Shown here: positions 7,264 through 16,045 of the stretch, piece by piece | Position numbering within the stretch: the first letter of the stretch is position 1 | How the letters are laid out: each line of letters begins with the position of its first letter | DNA from: Kitasatospora terrestris | GTDB lineage: Bacteria > Actinomycetota > Actinomycetes > Streptomycetales > Streptomycetaceae | Direction of reading: 5' to 3' | DNA length: 64,000 bases | Assembly: GCF_039542905.1 (NCBI RefSeq) | Contig: NZ_BAABIS010000001.1 | Span: 8,246,001-8,310,000, forward strand | The notes under the pieces: model-generated | Database searches by the model: none | The model's input: the letters and a program-made list of their open reading frames with translations, nothing else | Told to the model about the DNA's origin: nothing | Position numbers and translations under genes: made by a program

Positions 7264-7629
7264 ATGGATGCGCCCCGTCCGGAACTCGCCGTGACCGTCC
7301 AGGTCCATCCGCGGGTCACCGTGGTCCGCCCCGAGGGCGAACTGGACCACGACACGGTCGGCCCGCTGCGCGAAGCCCTGGACACGGCGCTCGCGGACGG
7401 CGCCCGGCGCCTGGTGGTCGACTGCTCGGGCCTCGCGTTCTGCGACTCGACCGGCCTGAACCTGCTGCTGCGCACCCGCCTCGCGGTGCGGGACCGCGGT
7501 GGCGCGGTGGAGCTCGCCGCGCCCGGCCCGGTGGTCGCGCGGATCCTCGAGGTGACCGGCGCGGACGAGCTGTTCACCGTCCACCCGGGGATGGCCGAGG
7601 CGCTGGCCGCCGACGGCGAGGGCGAGTGA
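7264..7629 (+). CDS. STAS-domain anti-sigma factor antagonist
   Basis: A 121-residue single STAS domain of the SpoIIAA/RsbV/BldG type. It binds an RsbW-like kinase when unphosphorylated and so frees a sigma factor. The phosphoacceptor motif CDSTGLNLLL is near residues 60-69, with Ser in the usual place, so the switch residue is intact. The N-terminal VRPEGELDHDTV strand-loop is typical. A CGGGAGGAG ribosome-binding site sits before ATG 7264. It is the first gene of a four-gene same-strand cassette (STAS, ATPase, hybrid kinase, phosphatase) that holds all functions needed for a partner switch. Confidence 0.88.
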   Translation: MDAPRPELAVTVQVHPRVTVVRPEGELDHDTVGPLREALDTALADGARRLVVDCSGLAFCDSTGLNLLLRTRLAVRDRGGAVELAAPGPVVARILEVTGADELFTVHPGMAEALAADGEGE

Positions 7630-7639
7630 GGGGCGAGTC

Positions 7640-8131
7640 GTGGACGGCACCGGCGCGGCGGGCGAGGACGGGACGCACGGGCCCCGCGGGGACGGGACGG
7701 GCACCGGCGGGGAGAGCCGGCGGCTGCTGCTGGCCGGACGGCAGGGCGCGGTGGCCCGGAGCCGGGCGTTCACCCGGGAGGTCCTGGAGGACTGGGGCTG
7801 GTTGCCCGCCGGAGCACCCGACGGGCCCGCGGCCGGAGCGGAGCAGTGGATGGCCGGTGAGGACGTCCTGCTGATGACCAGCGAGCTGGTGACCAATGCC
7901 TGCCTGCACGCCGACGGCCCGTACGAGCTGGAGCTGCGCCGCAGGGGGCCGGTGCTGCGGGTGGAGGTGGTGGACCGCACCGAGCGGCCGCCGGTGCTGC
8001 GGACCGGCCCGGCGGCGGCGCCCGGCGGGCACGGGCTGCGGGTGGTGGACCGGCTCGCGGTGGCGTGGGGCAGCGAGGCCAGGGGCGCGGGCAAGGCGGT
8101 GTGGCTGGAGACGGTCCGCCCGGTCCGGTGA
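7640..8131 (+). CDS. RsbW-like ATP-binding protein (putative anti-sigma/switch kinase)
   Basis: A 163-residue GHKL ATPase with a Gly-rich, probably disordered N-terminal tail of about 25 residues. The N-box is LLMTSELVTNACLHADGPYE, followed by VEVVDRTERPPVLR and the G2 loop GGHGLRVVDRL. It should phosphorylate the neighbouring STAS protein or hold a sigma factor. The GTG start at 7640 lies six bases after GAGGGG, and only ten bases separate it from the STAS stop, so the two are co-transcribed. No sigma factor gene lies in the cassette; the nearest is at 1779. Confidence 0.82.
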   Translation: MDGTGAAGEDGTHGPRGDGTGTGGESRRLLLAGRQGAVARSRAFTREVLEDWGWLPAGAPDGPAAGAEQWMAGEDVLLMTSELVTNACLHADGPYELELRRRGPVLRVEVVDRTERPPVLRTGPAAAPGGHGLRVVDRLAVAWGSEARGAGKAVWLETVRPVR

Positions 8132-8294
8132 AGGCCCCGCCGGGACGTTCTCGGGTGCGGAACTGCGGACCTGGCGGGGTAGGCGGACAGTGAAAGGGCG
8201 GGTGTCGCCCGGTAGGCCGCCGATCCGGCCCGGGCAGCGCCCCTCCCCCCTTCCGACTTCCCCCTTCCGACACCGAGGGCAACCGGGGTACTCC

Positions 8295-11200
8295 GTGGAC
8301 GAGCCTGCCGACACCGAGAAGCCGCCCGCCGAGGGCGGGCCCGCCGATGCCGTCCCCGAGGACGGCCTGCGGCAGCTGCTCGCCGGGCTGACCGCCGTCC
8401 GGGACGGCGACTTCGGCCTGCGCCTGCCGCCCGGCCCGGGCCTGCTGGGGGAGACCGCCGCCGTCTTCAACGACATGGCGGACCGGCTCTCGCGGGTCAA
8501 CGAGGAGGTCACCCGGGTGGCCCGGGAGGTCGGCACCGAGGGACGGCTCGGCGGGCAGGCGAAGGTCCCGCAGGCGGTCGGCGCGTGGCGGGAGCTGACC
8601 GACTCGGTGAACGCCATGGCGGGCAACCTGACCACCCAGGTGCGCAACATCGCGCAGGTCGCGACCGCGGTGGCCCGCGGCGACCTCACGCAGAAGATCG
8701 AGGTGGACGCGCGCGGTGAGATCCTGGCGCTGAAGTCCACCCTGAACACCATGGTCGACCAGCTGTCCTCGTTCGCCGCCGAGGTCACCCGCGTCGCCCG
8801 CGAGGTCGGCACCGAGGGCAACCTGGGCGGTCAGGCCGCCGTCCAGGGCGTGTCGGGGACGTGGAAGGACCTCACCGAGAACGTCAACGTGATGGCCGAC
8901 AACCTGACCGGCCAGGTCCGCTCGATCTCCCAGGTGGCGACCGCGGTGGCCCGCGGCGACCTGTCGCAGCGGATCACCGTGGAGGCCAAGGGCGAGGTCG
9001 CCGCGCTCGCCGGGGCGCTGAACGCCATGGTCGACACGCTCTCGGTGTTCGCGGACGAGGTGACCCGGGTGGCCCGCGAGGTCGGCACCGAGGGCATCCT
9101 CGGCGGCCAGGCCCGGGTGCGCGGAGTGGCGGGCACCTGGAAGGACCTCACCGAGAACGTCAACTTCATGGCGCACAACCTGACCAGTCAGGTGCGCAAC
9201 ATCGCCCAGGTCACCACGGCGGTCGCCAACGGCGACCTGACCCGCAAGATCGACGTCGACGCGCGGGGCGAGATCCTGGAGCTGAAGACCACCATCAACA
9301 CCATGGTCGACCAGCTGTCCTCGTTCGCCGCCGAGGTGACCCGGGTGGCCCGCGAGGTCGGCAGCGAGGGGCGCCTCGGCGGTCAGGCCGAGGTCGAGGG
9401 CGTCTCCGGCACCTGGAAGCGCCTCACCGAGAATGTCAACGAACTCGCGGGCAACCTGACCCGCCAGGTCCGCGCCATCGCCGAGGTGACCAGCGCCGTC
9501 GCCGAGGGCGACCTGACCCGGTCGATCACCGTGGACGCCTCCGGCGAGGTCGCCGACCTCAAGGACAACATCAACGCCATGGTCGGCTCGCTGCGCGACA
9601 CCACCACCGCCAACCAGGAACAGGACTGGCTGAAGACCAACCTGGCCCGGCTCACCGTCCTCATCCAGGGCCACCGCGAACTCGCCGCCGTCGCCGAACT
9701 GATCACCGACGAGCTGTGCCCGCTGCTCGGCGCCCAGTACGGCGCCTTCTACCTCGCCGAGGAGACCCCGGAGGGCACCGAACTCGCCCCGATGAGCAGC
9801 TACGGCGGCGGGCGCGGCGGCGGACGGCGGTTCCGCCTCGGCGAAGCCCTGGTCGGGCAGGCCGCCCGCGGCCACCGCACCATCGCGGTCACCGAACTCC
9901 CGGAAGGCTACGCCGAGATCGGATCCGGACTGGGAGCCGCGGCCCCCCGCGAGCTGATCGTGCAGCCGATCGTCGTCGAGGACCAGCTGCTCGGCGTCCT
10001 GGAGATCGCCACCCTGCACCGGTTCGGACCGCTGCACCGCGACTTCCTCGACCGCTTCGCCCGCGACCTCGGCACCAACCTCTCCACCCTGCTGGCCAAC
10101 GCCCGCACCGACGAACTGCTGGAGGAGTCCCAGCGCCTCACCGCCGAACTCCAGGCCCGCAGCGAACAGTTGCAGGCCGGTCAGGGCGAACTGCGCCGCT
10201 CCAACGCCGAACTCGCCGAGAAGGCCGAGCAACTCGCCCGGCAGAACCGGGACATCGAGGCGAAGAACCTGGAGATCGAGCAGGCGCGGCGCGAACTGGA
10301 GGAACGGGCGCGGCAGCTCACCACCGCCTCCATGTACAAGTCCGAGTTCCTCGCCAACATGAGCCACGAGCTGCGCACCCCGCTCAACAGCCTGCTCATC
10401 CTCGCCCAGCTGCTCGCCCAGAACCCCAACGGCAACCTGACCCCCAAACAGGTCGAGTACGCCGAGGTGATCCGCTCCGCCGGATCCGACCTGCTGCAGC
10501 TGATCAACGACATCCTCGACCTCTCCAAGGTCGAGGCCGGCAAGATGGACGTCAACGTCGAACCGTTCGCGCTGCGCGAGCTCCTGGAGTACGTCGAGAA
10601 CACCTTCGGCCCGCTCGCCGGGCAGAAGAACCTCGAGTTCGAGGTCGTCACCGCACCCGGCGTGCCCGAGGAACTGCTCACCGACCAGGCCCGGCTGCGG
10701 CAGATCCTGCGCAACCTGCTCTCCAACGCCGTCAAGTTCACCGACCGGGGTGCCGTCCGGCTGTCGATCGAACCCGCCGGCGACGACCTGCCCGAGGACC
10801 TGCGACGCGGCGCCGTCGCGTTCCGGATCCGCGACACCGGCATCGGCATCGCCGAACAGCACCTGGAGAGCATCTTCGGCGCCTTCCGACAGGCCGACGG
10901 CACCACCGGACGCCGCTACGGCGGCACCGGCCTCGGACTGTCCATCAGCCGCGAACTCGCCCACCTGCTCGGCGGCACCATCACCGCCGAGTCGGTCGCC
11001 GGGGAAGGCAGCTGCTTCACCCTGGTGCTGCCCGTCGGCGGGCGGTCCGAGGCACCGGTCGCCGTCCCCGCGCCGACCGGACCGCACCACGTCCTCGTCG
11101 TCGAGGCCGACCCGCCCGGACTGCTCACCCTGCTCGCCCGCAGCGGCACCGCCGGACGCGAACCCGCCGTCGAGGTCGGCGCCGTCGGCGCACCCGACGC

Positions 11201-11906
11201 CGCACCCGCCGTGCTCGGCGAAGCGGCGTACCGGTGCGTGGTGGTCGACCTGTCCCTGCCCGGCGACGCGGTGCGGCGGCTGCTCGACACGGTCAGCGGC
11301 GTCGCCGTCCTCGGCTACGCGGGCGGACTCGCCGACCTGGCGCAGTACGGCGCCAACGAGCGGATCCAGGTCGTCTCCGGGCTGGACGAGCTGCGCGAGC
11401 GGATCGTCCGCGTCCTCGACGCGCGCGCACCGGACGGCGAGGAGGACGCCGTCCACAGGGGCTCGGGCGAGGGCGCGGGGGAGCGGACGGAGCAGAGCGG
11501 CGCCGAGCCGGCGCCGCGGCGCCCCGCCTCGGTGCTCGACGGGCGGACGGTGCTCGTGGTCGACGACGACGCGCGGAACGTCTTCGCCATCACCGGAGTC
11601 CTCGAACCGCTCGGCGCCCGCGTCCTGCACGCCGCCAACGGGCGGGAAGGCCTGGCCCGGCTCCGCGAGCACCCCGACGTCGGGCTGATCCTGATGGACA
11701 TCATGATGCCCGAACTCGACGGCTACCAGGCGATGGCCGCGATCCGCGAGACGGCCCAGTACTCCGCCGTCCCGATCATCGCCGTCACCGCCAAGGCCAT
11801 GCCCGGCGACCGGGCCAAGAGCCTCGCCGCCGGCGCCAACGACCACATCACCAAGCCAGTGGACGCCGACTACCTGATCGGCCGGATCCGCCACTGGCTG
11901 AGCTGA
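8295..11906 (+). CDS. Multi-HAMP hybrid sensor histidine kinase with receiver domain
   Basis: A 1203-residue soluble hybrid kinase with no membrane segment. After about 70 residues come four near-identical 92-residue HAMP-type units (residues 71-438), a GAF domain (about 455-610), a coiled coil (about 620-680), and HisKA with MSHELRTP and phosphoacceptor His 691. The HATPase region has LRNLLSNAVKF, DTGIGIA and GTGLGLS. A degenerate receiver-like segment follows (about 930-1040), then an intact receiver with VVDDD, phospho-Asp near 1135 in LMDIMMPELDG, and ITKP. The layout resembles the OsaA-type osmotic-stress kinases of Streptomyces. GTG 8295 has GGGG upstream. It sits between the ATPase and phosphatase genes of the partner-switch cassette. 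Confidence 0.88.
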   Translation: MDEPADTEKPPAEGGPADAVPEDGLRQLLAGLTAVRDGDFGLRLPPGPGLLGETAAVFNDMADRLSRVNEEVTRVAREVGTEGRLGGQAKVPQAVGAWRELTDSVNAMAGNLTTQVRNIAQVATAVARGDLTQKIEVDARGEILALKSTLNTMVDQLSSFAAEVTRVAREVGTEGNLGGQAAVQGVSGTWKDLTENVNVMADNLTGQVRSISQVATAVARGDLSQRITVEAKGEVAALAGALNAMVDTLSVFADEVTRVAREVGTEGILGGQARVRGVAGTWKDLTENVNFMAHNLTSQVRNIAQVTTAVANGDLTRKIDVDARGEILELKTTINTMVDQLSSFAAEVTRVAREVGSEGRLGGQAEVEGVSGTWKRLTENVNELAGNLTRQVRAIAEVTSAVAEGDLTRSITVDASGEVADLKDNINAMVGSLRDTTTANQEQDWLKTNLARLTVLIQGHRELAAVAELITDELCPLLGAQYGAFYLAEETPEGTELAPMSSYGGGRGGGRRFRLGEALVGQAARGHRTIAVTELPEGYAEIGSGLGAAAPRELIVQPIVVEDQLLGVLEIATLHRFGPLHRDFLDRFARDLGTNLSTLLANARTDELLEESQRLTAELQARSEQLQAGQGELRRSNAELAEKAEQLARQNRDIEAKNLEIEQARRELEERARQLTTASMYKSEFLANMSHELRTPLNSLLILAQLLAQNPNGNLTPKQVEYAEVIRSAGSDLLQLINDILDLSKVEAGKMDVNVEPFALRELLEYVENTFGPLAGQKNLEFEVVTAPGVPEELLTDQARLRQILRNLLSNAVKFTDRGAVRLSIEPAGDDLPEDLRRGAVAFRIRDTGIGIAEQHLESIFGAFRQADGTTGRRYGGTGLGLSISRELAHLLGGTITAESVAGEGSCFTLVLPVGGRSEAPVAVPAPTGPHHVLVVEADPPGLLTLLARSGTAGREPAVEVGAVGAPDAAPAVLGEAAYRCVVVDLSLPGDAVRRLLDTVSGVAVLGYAGGLADLAQYGANERIQVVSGLDELRERIVRVLDARAPDGEEDAVHRGSGEGAGERTEQSGAEPAPRRPASVLDGRTVLVVDDDARNVFAITGVLEPLGARVLHAANGREGLARLREHPDVGLILMDIMMPELDGYQAMAAIRETAQYSAVPIIAVTAKAMPGDRAKSLAAGANDHITKPVDADYLIGRIRHWLS
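8505..9608 (+). repeat. Four 276-bp tandem repeats encoding HAMP units
   Basis: Units run 8505-8780, 8781-9056, 9057-9332 and 9333-9608, each exactly 92 codons. Every unit begins with the codons for EVTRVAREVG and holds a GDL(T/S) block and a NxMV(D/G) block. They are in phase with no linker. Confidence 0.8.
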
Positions 11907-11920
11907 CCGGCCGCACCGCC

Positions 11921-14311
11921 ATGGCGAACACGGAACGGTCCGCGGAGGTGCGGGAGCTGGCGATCCGGCTGCGCCGGGCCCAGCGCGAGACCGACCGGCT
12001 GCGCGGACGGCTGGCGACCCGCGCACTCACCGCCCTCGCGGTGGGAGCCCTCGCCGAGCGCCTGCACTGCTCACCCGCCGACGCCGACCGCCAACTCGCC
12101 CACCTCGCCCAACGGGCCGGCATGTCCGTCCCCGCCCTCGCCGCCGACCTCGTCGCCGCCCTGGCCACCGAACCCCCGGGCCCGGGCGCCCCTCCCGTCG
12201 TCCCGGTCGCACCCCCGTCCGGCGGCTGGAACGCGCCGCAGGCGCCGAACGGCGGAGGCGGCGATGCCGCCGTCCTGGTGGGCGCCGCCGGCCCGACCGA
12301 GCCGGACGGCGTGTCCGGGGCGGGCGGGGCCGCCGCGGGCGGGGAGGTGGAGCGGGATGCGGCACTCGCGGTGCGGGTGGTGCACGACCAGGCCGGGGTG
12401 ATGCTCGGGACGACGGCCGTGGTGCTGTGGGCGGTCGAGGAGAGCGGTGCGCTGCGGCCGATGGCGGCGAGCGGGCTGCGGGCGGCCGAGCTGGCGGGGT
12501 GGGAGCGGGTGCCGCCCGGGGTGGACACGCCCGCGCAGCGGGCGGTGGGTGCGGCGGGGGACGCGTACGGCCCGGTCGGGCCGGTCGCGGCGACGCCCGG
12601 GCGGGACGGTGCGCCGTACCGGCTGGCGCTCCCGGTTCGGCGGGACGGCCTGACCGTCGGCGTCCTGGAACTCGCGTGGCCCGAGCAGCCCGCCGACCCG
12701 ACCGCCGCGGAGCTGCGCCGCCTGCGGGCCCTGACCGAGGTCTGCGCGCTGGTGCTGTCCGGCGAGCCCGAGCCGCCCCCTGCCGGCACCCCGTACGGCG
12801 ACCTGGTGGAGGCGGTGCTGGACCCGGCCGTCCTGCTGGAGCCGTTGCACGACGCGGAGGGCGAGGTGGTGGACTTCCGCCTGCTCCGGTTCAACCGCCG
12901 CTTCAGCGACCCGGGCGGTCGCCCGCCGGACGAGCTGGAGGGCCGGACGCTCCTCGACGTGTACCCGCTGGCGGGCGCGGAGACGGTGCTGGACGTGCTG
13001 CGCCGCAGCTGGAGCACCGGCCGGCCGACCGTCCGCGCCGACCTGCGCGTCACGTTCCTGACCGGAGCCGCCGTGCCCACCCCGACCACCGTGGAGCTGG
13101 CCGCCGCCCCCGTCGGCGGACAGCTGCTGCTGAGCTGGCGCCTGCCGGAGGAGCAGGACCGGCAGGCGGCGCTGCTCGCCAACGCCCAGCGCCTGGCGAG
13201 GACCGGCGGGTTCGAGGAGGACCTGGACAGCGGTGAGACCCACTGGAACGAGCGCCTGTACGAGATCCACGGCATGCCGGCGGGCAGTTCGCCGATGCCG
13301 CTGGCGGCGCTGCCGGCGCACGTCCACCCGGACGACGTGCCGGCGGTCCGCCGGGTGCTGTCGGCGGTCCTCGCCCACCGGCGGTCCGCGTCGGCGGTGT
13401 TCCGGCTGGTCCGCCCGGACGGCCCGGCCCGGTACACCCGGCTGGTCGCCGAGCCCGTCACCGACGACACCGGCCGGGTCCGTGCGGTCCGCGGCGCCTA
13501 CCAGGACGTCTCCGCCCAGCACCGGACCGAGCTCGCGCTGGCCGCGACCCGCGAGCGCCTCGCCGACAGCGAGCAGGAGTCGGCCGACCGGCACCGGCTG
13601 GCGCTGCGGCTGCAGCAGGCGATCATGCCGCGGGTGCTGCCGCCGCTGGACCGGGCCGGGCTGCGGGCCGCCGCCCGCTACCGCCCGGCCGCGCGCGAGG
13701 AGCGGGTCGGCGGCGACTGGTACGACGCCGTGCTGCTGCCCGACGACCAGGTGCTGCTGGTGGTCGGCGACATGGCGGGCCACGGAGTGGAGGCCGCGAC
13801 CGGCATGGTGGCACTGCGCAACGCGCTGCGCGGACTCGCCGTCACCGGCGCCCCGCCGGGGCCGCTGCTGGGCTGGCTCAACCGGGCCGCACTGGAGCTC
13901 GGCGACGCCGCCACCGCCACCGCGGTCTGCGCCCGGTACGACCCGCGGCGGCGCGAGCTGCACTGGGCCCGGGCGGGCCACCTGCCGCCGGTGCTGATCC
14001 GCGGGGGCGCCGCCGAGCCGCTGGCCATGCCGCACGGGGTGCTGCTGGGCGCCGACCCGCACGCCGCGTACGAGGAGCACGTGGAGCGGATGGAGCCGGG
14101 CGACATCCTGCTGCTGTACACCGACGGGCTGGTCGAGCAGCGCGAGCGCGCGGTCGAGGAGCCGCTGCGCGAGCTGGCCGCGCACCTGGCCGCGCCCGCC
14201 GACGACCTGGACGTGCTGCTCGACCGGGCGCTGGCCCGCAGCCCGGCCGACACCGCCGACGACACCTGCCTGATCGCGATCCAGGTGCTGGAGCCGGTTC
14301 CGGAGCCGTGA
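11921..14311 (+). CDS. ANTAR-GAF-PAS-SpoIIE (PP2C) phosphatase
   Basis: A 796-residue cytoplasmic phosphatase expected to dephosphorylate a STAS protein such as the one at 7264. A coiled coil leads into an ANTAR-like helical domain (about residues 25-80), then an Ala/Gly/Pro-rich linker, a GAF-like domain (about 145-280), one or two PAS domains (about 290-545) and a C-terminal PP2C/SpoIIE domain. Metal-binding acidic residues are seen in GGDWYDAV, GDMAGHGVEA, LLLYTDGLVEQ and ADDTCLIA. The start at ATG 11921 is 14 bases after the kinase stop and has no clear ribosome-binding site, so translation is probably coupled. Confidence 0.85.
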   Translation: MANTERSAEVRELAIRLRRAQRETDRLRGRLATRALTALAVGALAERLHCSPADADRQLAHLAQRAGMSVPALAADLVAALATEPPGPGAPPVVPVAPPSGGWNAPQAPNGGGGDAAVLVGAAGPTEPDGVSGAGGAAAGGEVERDAALAVRVVHDQAGVMLGTTAVVLWAVEESGALRPMAASGLRAAELAGWERVPPGVDTPAQRAVGAAGDAYGPVGPVAATPGRDGAPYRLALPVRRDGLTVGVLELAWPEQPADPTAAELRRLRALTEVCALVLSGEPEPPPAGTPYGDLVEAVLDPAVLLEPLHDAEGEVVDFRLLRFNRRFSDPGGRPPDELEGRTLLDVYPLAGAETVLDVLRRSWSTGRPTVRADLRVTFLTGAAVPTPTTVELAAAPVGGQLLLSWRLPEEQDRQAALLANAQRLARTGGFEEDLDSGETHWNERLYEIHGMPAGSSPMPLAALPAHVHPDDVPAVRRVLSAVLAHRRSASAVFRLVRPDGPARYTRLVAEPVTDDTGRVRAVRGAYQDVSAQHRTELALAATRERLADSEQESADRHRLALRLQQAIMPRVLPPLDRAGLRAAARYRPAAREERVGGDWYDAVLLPDDQVLLVVGDMAGHGVEAATGMVALRNALRGLAVTGAPPGPLLGWLNRAALELGDAATATAVCARYDPRRRELHWARAGHLPPVLIRGGAAEPLAMPHGVLLGADPHAAYEEHVERMEPGDILLLYTDGLVEQRERAVEEPLRELAAHLAAPADDLDVLLDRALARSPADTADDTCLIAIQVLEPVPEP

Positions 14312-14377
14312 TCCGGGCACACGCGTGATCCGCAGGTGAGGGCGCCGGTACGGCAGGTGACGCCCCGCTGCGCGCGC

Positions 14378-16045
14378 TCAGCCCGCGGCGAGGTGGCGGC
14401 GCCAGGACGCGTGCCCGCTGATGTCGACCGCGTCCACGAAGGCGGCGGGTTCGCACAGGAACCCGGTCGTCGAGCTGCCGTCGGCGAGGCGGACCGGGCC
14501 GAGCGCCATCGGCTGCGGGAGGGCGGCGAGCAGGGCGCCGAGGCCGGCGGCGGGCAGGCGCCACACTTCGACCTCGACGGCGACCCCCGTGCCGGGGGCC
14601 ACCCGTTCGAGGCCCGGCTTGGGGGGCACGGTGGCCAGCGCGTGCAGCCGGTAGTCCGGTGCGGTGCGGGTGGTCGCCTCCAAGGTGGCGCCGAGGGCGA
14701 GGAGTTGCGGGTTGAGCGGCTGGCCCGTCAGGTGGGCGCCGGCCACCGCGAGGCGCAGCGGCGGTTCGGTGAGCTGCCGGGCGATCGCCGCGAGCCGGTC
14801 CTCGGTGCGGGCCCGTCCGAGCAGCATCACGCCGAACGGCAGCCCGGCCACCGTGCCCGCCGGGACGGCGAGGGCGCACAGCCCCAGCAGGTTGGCCGAG
14901 TTGGTGAAGCGGCCGAGCCGGGTGTTGATCCCGACCGGGTCGGCGGCGACCTCGGCGAGCGTCGGGTGGCCGGTGGTGGTGGGCAGCAGCAGGGCGTCGG
15001 CGTCGCCGAGTTCGGCGAGGGCGAGCTCGCGCAGCCGGGCGAGCTCCGCCTGGTCCCGGAACAGCCGGTGGGCGGGCAGTTCGGCCGCGGCGGTGATGAT
15101 CCGGTGCACCGTCGGGTCGAGGTCGGCGCCGCCGCGGGAGACGAACCCGCCCACCGCGGCGTAGCGTTCGGCGACGAAGGCACCTTCGTACAGCATCGCC
15201 GCGGCGGCGCCGAACGGCGCGAGGTCGAGGGTGCGCAGCTCGGAACCCTCCGCGAGCCGGGCGGCCGCCGCCTCGAAGGCCTCCGCCCAGCCGGGGTCGA
15301 GCGCGCCGAGCTGACCGGTCGGCGGGACGGCCACCCGCCACGGGCCGGGCCGGCGCGGCGGCGCCTGCGCGTCGACCGGGTCGGCGAGCACCGCGTACGC
15401 GGCCAGCGCCCGGTCGACGGTGGCGGCGAACACCGAGACGCAGTCCAGCGTGCGGCAGGCGGGGACGACGCCCTCGGTGCTGATCGCGCCGACGGTCGGC
15501 TTGAGCCCGACGATGCCGTTGAGCGCCGCGGGCACCCGTCCGGACCCGGCCGTGTCGGTGCCGAGCGCGAGGTCGGCGATGCCCAGCGCCACGGCGACGG
15601 CCGAGCCGGAGCTGGACCCGCCGGAGATCCGCTCAGGGTCCACCGCCCCGCGCACCGCGCCGTACGGGCTGCGGGTGCCGACCAGGCCGGTGGCGAACTG
15701 GTCGAGGTTGGTGGTGCCGAGGACGACCGCGCCGGCCGCCCGCAGCCGGGCCACCGCCGGGGCGTCCGCGGCGGGCCGGCGGGCGAAGGACGGGCAGCCC
15801 GCCGTGGTGGGCAGGCCGGCCACGTCGATGTTGCCCTTGACCGCGACCAGCAGCCCGGCCAGCGGCAGGAACGCGCCCGCCGCCAGCCGGCGGTCGACCT
15901 CGGCGGCCTCCGCCGTCACCTCCGCCTCGGGCCGCAGGTCGATCCAGACCTCGGGCCGGTCGACGGCCTCGATCCGGCGGTACGCGGCCCGGACCCGGTC
16001 GGCGGCCGAGCCGGAGTACGGCCGTGGCCCGGCGGCGGCGGTCAT
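14378..16045 (-). CDS. atzF: Allophanate hydrolase
   Basis: A 555-residue amidase-signature enzyme that splits allophanate into ammonia and CO2. The catalytic Lys is in VAVKGNIDVAG, the cis-Ser in SGGSSSGSAVAVALG, and the nucleophile Ser in DTAGSGRVPA, so the triad is complete. A C-terminal domain of about 130 residues, beginning near the LTGQPLNPQL block, is the AtzF-type domain. Its ATG overlaps the carboxylase stop in an ATGA, so the two are translationally coupled. With the carboxylase and both UAAP genes upstream it forms the last step of urea or guanidine breakdown. Confidence 0.93.
   Translation of the reverse strand: MTAAAGPRPYSGSAADRVRAAYRRIEAVDRPEVWIDLRPEAEVTAEAAEVDRRLAAGAFLPLAGLLVAVKGNIDVAGLPTTAGCPSFARRPAADAPAVARLRAAGAVVLGTTNLDQFATGLVGTRSPYGAVRGAVDPERISGGSSSGSAVAVALGIADLALGTDTAGSGRVPAALNGIVGLKPTVGAISTEGVVPACRTLDCVSVFAATVDRALAAYAVLADPVDAQAPPRRPGPWRVAVPPTGQLGALDPGWAEAFEAAAARLAEGSELRTLDLAPFGAAAAMLYEGAFVAERYAAVGGFVSRGGADLDPTVHRIITAAAELPAHRLFRDQAELARLRELALAELGDADALLLPTTTGHPTLAEVAADPVGINTRLGRFTNSANLLGLCALAVPAGTVAGLPFGVMLLGRARTEDRLAAIARQLTEPPLRLAVAGAHLTGQPLNPQLLALGATLEATTRTAPDYRLHALATVPPKPGLERVAPGTGVAVEVEVWRLPAAGLGALLAALPQPMALGPVRLADGSSTTGFLCEPAAFVDAVDISGHASWRRHLAAG

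Noticed and set aside
7770..12026. A 1418-codon open frame on the minus strand opposite the hybrid kinase and phosphatase genes.
   Set aside because: It is antisense to clear HAMP, HisKA and PP2C motifs, is rich in Gly/Val/Asp/Gln as expected for a shadow frame in high-GC DNA, and shows no domain of its own.
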